Of a stretch of 64,000 nucleotides of DNA, positions 60,660 through 64,000 are shown piece after piece. A program made the position numbers and the translations under genes. How positions within the stretch are numbered: the stretch's first letter is position 1; each line of letters begins with the position of its first letter. The stretch comes from Bacteroidetes bacterium MedPE-SWsnd-G2 (lineage in GTDB: Bacteria; Bacteroidota; Bacteroidia; Flavobacteriales; Flavobacteriaceae). The notes under the pieces were generated by a model. The model worked only from the letters and a program-made list of their open reading frames with translations, did not search any database and was not told the origin of the DNA. Location: positions 104,397 to 168,396 of the forward strand of contig MPDE01000007.1 of the NCBI GenBank assembly GCA_001874335.1. The letters run 5' to 3'.

Positions 60660-61685
60660 ATGAAATTAAAACGCATTGCTTTTGTAGCAATAACATTATG
60701 CGCATACCAATTCTATGCGCAACACAAAGGAAATTACAATCAAATAGAACAAACCATTTCACGACAAAATATTGCAATGAAAGGTAATGCTCAAATTTAC
60801 AATCCGATAACGGCTCCAAACCCTTTTCAGAATCTATCACCTTCTGAACACATTACTATTGACGTAAGAGCTATGCATAATGTGGAAGCAACCAATTATA
60901 CCGCGGTTTTCAACCTAAGTCAGATTGGTGTTACTGCTGAAGAAGCCAATACACTCATTAATGAACGAATAAATGGAGTCAAGCAGAACCTAAGCGCATT
61001 AGGTATTAAGGAAGAAAGTATTGCAGCCGATGTGATTTCTTTTGTACCTGTTTACGATTTAGAAATTGAGAAGAAAATATTCAACACAAAATACGTTGAA
61101 GTCCCTAAAGGATTTGAGCTTCAGCAAAATTTACATATTGCATTTACAAAAACCAATCAGTTTGAATCCATTTTAAGTGCATGTGCATCTAATTCAATTT
61201 ATAACCTAGTAAAAGTAGATTATTTCATTCCCAACATAGCCGAAATATACAAAGGCCTCCAAACCGAACTATTAGATCTAATTCAAGACAAAAAAGAATA
61301 CTATAAGCTACTTGGTTTTGATGTCAATGAGTACAAAGCTACGGTTGCAGATGATAAGTTTTGTTACTTCCCAAAAGACTTTTATCAAAGTTACCAAGCC
61401 TACAATAGCGTATCATTTGAAGCAATAAAGAAACGTAAAGGCGTAACTCAGGCCAAAAAACAAACATCTTACTATTATCAACCGCTCACTTTTGATTCTT
61501 TTGACATAGTAAAGAACCCCAGTATTTTAGAACCCGTAATTCAAATTGGTATGCAAATAAAACTGAATTATTCACCTCTCCCTAAAGAAAAACCAGCTGA
61601 ACTGCCTAAACCAGAAACCAAGCATAAATATTACATCATTTCCCCTAACGGTACCATTGATGTCAAAGAATTAATAACAACATAA
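60660..61685 (+). CDS. SIMPL (DUF541)-like secreted protein
   Basis: A 341-aa protein with a signal peptide (about 1-20, ending FYAQ). The central part (about 65-235) resembles SIMPL/DUF541 proteins (periplasmic, kinase-interacting in other systems): INERINGVKQNLSALGIKEESI followed by a segment that matches the typical TxNxxxxxLxxG layout. A C-terminal proline/lysine-rich stretch (KPAELPKPETKHK) leads to IISPNGTIDV. Function is unknown. It precedes the VWA lipoprotein gene by 10 bp, so they likely form an operon. Family call moderate. Confidence 0.7.
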   Translation: MKLKRIAFVAITLCAYQFYAQHKGNYNQIEQTISRQNIAMKGNAQIYNPITAPNPFQNLSPSEHITIDVRAMHNVEATNYTAVFNLSQIGVTAEEANTLINERINGVKQNLSALGIKEESIAADVISFVPVYDLEIEKKIFNTKYVEVPKGFELQQNLHIAFTKTNQFESILSACASNSIYNLVKVDYFIPNIAEIYKGLQTELLDLIQDKKEYYKLLGFDVNEYKATVADDKFCYFPKDFYQSYQAYNSVSFEAIKKRKGVTQAKKQTSYYYQPLTFDSFDIVKNPSILEPVIQIGMQIKLNYSPLPKEKPAELPKPETKHKYYIISPNGTIDVKELITT

Positions 61686-61695
61686 AAAAAACGCT

Positions 61696-62859
61696 ATGAA
61701 AACAGTTTTAAATTGCTTTATAATGCTAATTATCTTTAGCATATTTAGCTGTCAAAATCAGAATGAAAAAATTCAAACCAAAGAGTTAGCAGTTGCTATC
61801 CCCGTAAACGAAAAACCAAAACTAAAAGCATCCAACATAAAGGTATGTTTGCTATTAGATACCAGCAATAGCATGGACGGCTTAATTGATCAAGCCAAAG
61901 CTCAACTATGGAAAATTGTAAACGAATTATCTTATGCCAGTTGTGAAAATATAAGACCAGAATTACAAATTGCTATTTTTGAATATGGTAACGACAATTT
62001 ACCGGCCTCTGAAGGTCATATCAGGCTAGTACTTCCATTTAGTGGAGATTTAGATACTATATCTAAAGAATTGTTTTCTTTAACCACTAATGGTGGAAAC
62101 GAATATTGTGGGCAAGTATTACAAAATGCAATGGTGCAATTAGATTGGGGGCAAAATGAAAAGGATTTGAAACTTATTTTTATTGCCGGAAACGAACCTT
62201 TTGATCAAGGCCAAGTTCGTTACCAAAATGTAATGGAACACACTCTTAAAAACAACATCGTTGTAAACACTATTTTTTGTGGTGATTACAACCAAGGTGT
62301 GGAAACCTATTGGAAAAATGGAGCCGATCTATCTAAAGGCACTTATATGGCCATAAATCATAATTTAAAGACGACACATATCGCGTCACCTTATGACCAA
62401 GAAATAATTAATCTCAACAACAAACTAAATAAAACTTATATGGCTTATGGGTATTTTGGAGAAACTAAATTGAAAGAACAAGAGTTACAAGATGAAAATG
62501 CAGAATCTTACAGTTTTGCAAATGCTGTAAGTCGATCGGTAAGTAAAAGTAGCCATTTATATAAAAATTCAAAATGGGATTTGATAGATGCTTCTGATGA
62601 TGCCGAATTTAAAATTGAAGACATTTCTAAGGAGCAATTACCTGACTCTTTAAAAGCATTAAGTACATCCGAATTAAAACAAGTCATTTCGGATAAAAAA
62701 CAAGAACGAGAAACCATTACAAAGTCAATTCAATCTTTGAATGAAAAGCGCAAACAATTTATAAATTCAAAAGAAAATAATGACAGCAACACATTGGATA
62801 ATGCATTAATTCAAGCTATAAAAAAACAAGCAAAATTAAAAGGCTACCATTGGGAATAA
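61696..62859 (+). CDS. VWA-domain lipoprotein
   Basis: A 387-aa lipoprotein: signal with lipobox ending IFSC, Cys19. The von Willebrand factor A domain (about 48-225) carries the MIDAS motif D55-T-S57-N-S59, then metal-coordinating later Thr/Asp (LTTNGGNEYCGQVL; FIAGNEPFDQ). After about residue 265 a predicted helical part (ELKQVISDKKQERETITKSI) continues to the end (KLKGYHWE). VWA domains bind protein ligands through a metal. It is encoded with the SIMPL-like gene. Confidence 0.88.
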   Translation: MKTVLNCFIMLIIFSIFSCQNQNEKIQTKELAVAIPVNEKPKLKASNIKVCLLLDTSNSMDGLIDQAKAQLWKIVNELSYASCENIRPELQIAIFEYGNDNLPASEGHIRLVLPFSGDLDTISKELFSLTTNGGNEYCGQVLQNAMVQLDWGQNEKDLKLIFIAGNEPFDQGQVRYQNVMEHTLKNNIVVNTIFCGDYNQGVETYWKNGADLSKGTYMAINHNLKTTHIASPYDQEIINLNNKLNKTYMAYGYFGETKLKEQELQDENAESYSFANAVSRSVSKSSHLYKNSKWDLIDASDDAEFKIEDISKEQLPDSLKALSTSELKQVISDKKQERETITKSIQSLNEKRKQFINSKENNDSNTLDNALIQAIKKQAKLKGYHWE

Positions 62860-62873
62860 CACCTAAAAGGAAA

Positions 62874-62910
62874 GCAAAAAAAAGCCTCAAATTATATTTG
62901 AGGCTTTTTG
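62874..62910. terminator. Bidirectional terminator between the VWA and PorP/SprF genes
   Basis: AAAGCCTCAAA (62881-62891) pairs with TTTGAGGCTTT (62897-62907) around TTATA, flanked by A and T tracts. Confidence 0.93.
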
Positions 62911-62912
62911 TA

Positions 62913-63920
62913 TTAGTTTACTGCTGGACAGTTACATTCAAATTTCTCTCTTCTACAACCAAAATTAAATCCGAGTGTGATTTGGTGATAACCACCGTTA
63001 TCAAACACTATTGAATTTGATTGGTATGAATAGGTATATGCAAATACAAAGTTATTTACGTTAACACCTACAAATGGTGTAATGTATTGTAGTTTTTGAC
63101 TACTTGTTCCAGAACCATCTAAAAACTCAGCTCCATCTAAACTTCTTCTGTACGATAATCCACCCCAAACATTACCGAAATCCATAGTTTTATATGCCTT
63201 TAAATTGATATCAAAAGAAGATTCTTTTGTAGCGTCTTTATGCATAAACAAGATAGAAGGTTCGAAACTCCAATCACTACCAAACTTACTAAACGTATTA
63301 CCTACAGATAATAAGTATGTTCTAAGATTGTTATAGCTCAATCCTTGTTCGTTAAAGTTTACGCCGTCATTATTTAATAAATTCTTTACCGTTGCATGGG
63401 CATAGAAATCATATAAATGGTAAGAAAAACCAAAATCAACATTAAAGTTAGTTGCACTCTGCTCAACGCCTCCAATAATTGGATCAAATCCATCTTCTAA
63501 AAATGACGTTTCATCCAATTTATACTGAATTAAACCAGCACTTAAACCAAACGAAAGCATGTTTAAATCTAACTCATTACGAGAAAACATTAAATGATGT
63601 GCATAAGTTAAATACGCACCAGTTTGAGAATGGTATCCATTTTTATCAGTAAATAAAATACCTCCTAATGCTGATGGACTATCTCCCAATCTACCATTAA
63701 CACTTACCGTTTGTAAGCTTGGTGCATCATCTTGTCCAAACCACTGCTGACGACCAGTTAAACGCACTTTTGCGCAATTAGCAACTCCAGCCATTGATGG
63801 GTGAATCAAGTAATAATTATCCGTTAAATAATCTGCATAAATAGGAAGACCTTCTTGGGCTAATCCTACTTTTGTACATAGTGCTACTAAAGCAATTATA
63901 CAATAATTTTTCAATTTCAT
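62913..63920 (-). CDS. PorP/SprF-family type IX secretion membrane protein
   Basis: A 335-aa outer membrane protein with a signal peptide (about 1-21). The family segments are YLTDNYYLIHPSMAGVANCAKVRLTGRQQW near the N-terminus, AYLTYAHHLMFSRNELDLN in the middle, and a closing beta-barrel NNFVFAYTYSYQSNSIVFDNGGYHQITLGFNFG. SprF-type proteins are needed for export and surface attachment of the adhesin encoded directly upstream. Here the upstream partial gene, 6 bp away, ends with a CHU_C-like tail, which fits this pairing. Confidence 0.92.
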   Translation of the reverse strand: MKLKNYCIIALVALCTKVGLAQEGLPIYADYLTDNYYLIHPSMAGVANCAKVRLTGRQQWFGQDDAPSLQTVSVNGRLGDSPSALGGILFTDKNGYHSQTGAYLTYAHHLMFSRNELDLNMLSFGLSAGLIQYKLDETSFLEDGFDPIIGGVEQSATNFNVDFGFSYHLYDFYAHATVKNLLNNDGVNFNEQGLSYNNLRTYLLSVGNTFSKFGSDWSFEPSILFMHKDATKESSFDINLKAYKTMDFGNVWGGLSYRRSLDGAEFLDGSGTSSQKLQYITPFVGVNVNNFVFAYTYSYQSNSIVFDNGGYHQITLGFNFGCRREKFECNCPAVN

Positions 63921-63926
63921 AGTATT

Positions 63927-64000
63927 CTATCTTTTCAGGGTAAAATGGGCTCTAAATTCTCTACGTTCTCCAGTGTTAGGCTCGTCGTATTCTACGGTGA
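63927..64000 (-). CDS. C-terminus of a large secreted protein, CHU_C/type B type IX signal (partial)
   Basis: Only the last 23 residues are inside the window: TVEYDEPNTGERREFRAHFTLKR then TAG. The tail pattern (polar loop, G-x-R-x-F-x-x-H-F-T-L-K-R) fits the gliding-motility-associated CHU_C type B C-terminal domain, which targets proteins for the type IX machine. The upstream part, probably repetitive and very long, lies beyond the edge. Coupled by 6 bp to the SprF-like gene. Identification rests on a short stretch. Confidence 0.65.
   Translation of the reverse strand, partial: TVEYDEPNTGERREFRAHFTLKR

Noticed and set aside
1..64000. CRISPR arrays, insertion sequences, toxin-antitoxin or defence systems
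   Set aside because: I looked for repeat-spacer patterns, transposase motifs and paired small genes and saw none. The window appears to be stable core chromosome.

Overview
This window looks like a conserved stretch of chromosome from a marine-type member of the Flavobacteriaceae (phylum Bacteroidota). The DNA is AT-rich. Promoters match the Bacteroidota pattern (TTTG-like -33, TAnnTTTG -7) and there are few Shine-Dalgarno sites. The gene set includes type IX secretion proteins (PorG, a PorP/SprF protein, and the tail of an adhesin with a CHU_C-like end), carboxypeptidase-regulatory-like domains on envelope proteins, DUF5686, a flavobacterial HPPK-dNK fusion and a K+-dependent-type membrane pyrophosphatase. 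I cannot name the genus. There are no rRNA genes, CRISPR arrays, insertion sequences, integrases or prophage. Most genes are housekeeping or envelope genes.

Layout. 0-5 kb: a divergent secreted protein and an OmpR-type two-component pair separated by three phased GTTAAC boxes, then a secreted protein, a deoxynucleoside kinase and a PAP2 phosphatase. 5-12 kb: membrane and soluble pyrophosphatases, a DUF5686 outer membrane protein, PdhB. 12-17.5 kb: EtfBA, a bifunctional-nuclease-family protein, a NupC transporter with an extra secreted domain, ThyA. 17.5-25 kb: a glycogen-binding-like protein, a membrane-anchored DHFR, an Omp85-like barrel, FabD, LspA, GalE, a DegT aminotransferase, KdtA. 25-34 kb: a His-rich lipoprotein, thioredoxin with a TerB-like partner, phospholipase A1, small membrane proteins, and a GH30 glycosidase with a sugar symporter. 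34-41.7 kb: tRNA-Gly and tRNA-Leu, MutS, a SpoU methyltransferase, HPPK-dNK, a queuosine precursor transporter, DUF2797, a GH3-family protein. 41.8-50 kb: a PD40 protein, ClpX, ClpP, trigger factor, a small membrane protein, a hydrolase, PdxJ, a CBS protein, NAD kinase. 50-57 kb: PorG, UppS, BamA, two OmpH/Skp chaperones, MurI. 57-64 kb: a gamma-carbonic-anhydrase-like protein, a LytTR/LytS-type pair, SIMPL and VWA proteins, PorP/SprF and the end of a large secreted protein.

How the genes work together. The clearest theme is building the outer envelope: BamA with two Skp-like chaperones, PorG for type IX secretion, UppS and MurI for peptidoglycan, KdtA and GalE for surface sugars, LspA for lipoproteins and PldA in the outer membrane. 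A second theme is thymidylate, folate and deoxynucleoside metabolism: ThyA, an unusual membrane-tethered DHFR, HPPK fused to a deoxynucleoside kinase, a second deoxynucleoside kinase and a nucleoside transporter. A third is protein quality control (trigger factor, ClpP, ClpX).

I did not find a convincing new multi-gene defence or mobile system. The best leads are regulatory and architectural: the 10-bp phased operator at 410-435, the inverted repeat over the porG-uppS-bamA promoter, the structured leader of the trigger factor gene, the 2TM-DHFR fusion, the pyrophosphatase tail, and the His-rich lipoprotein behind a perfect 12-bp palindrome.
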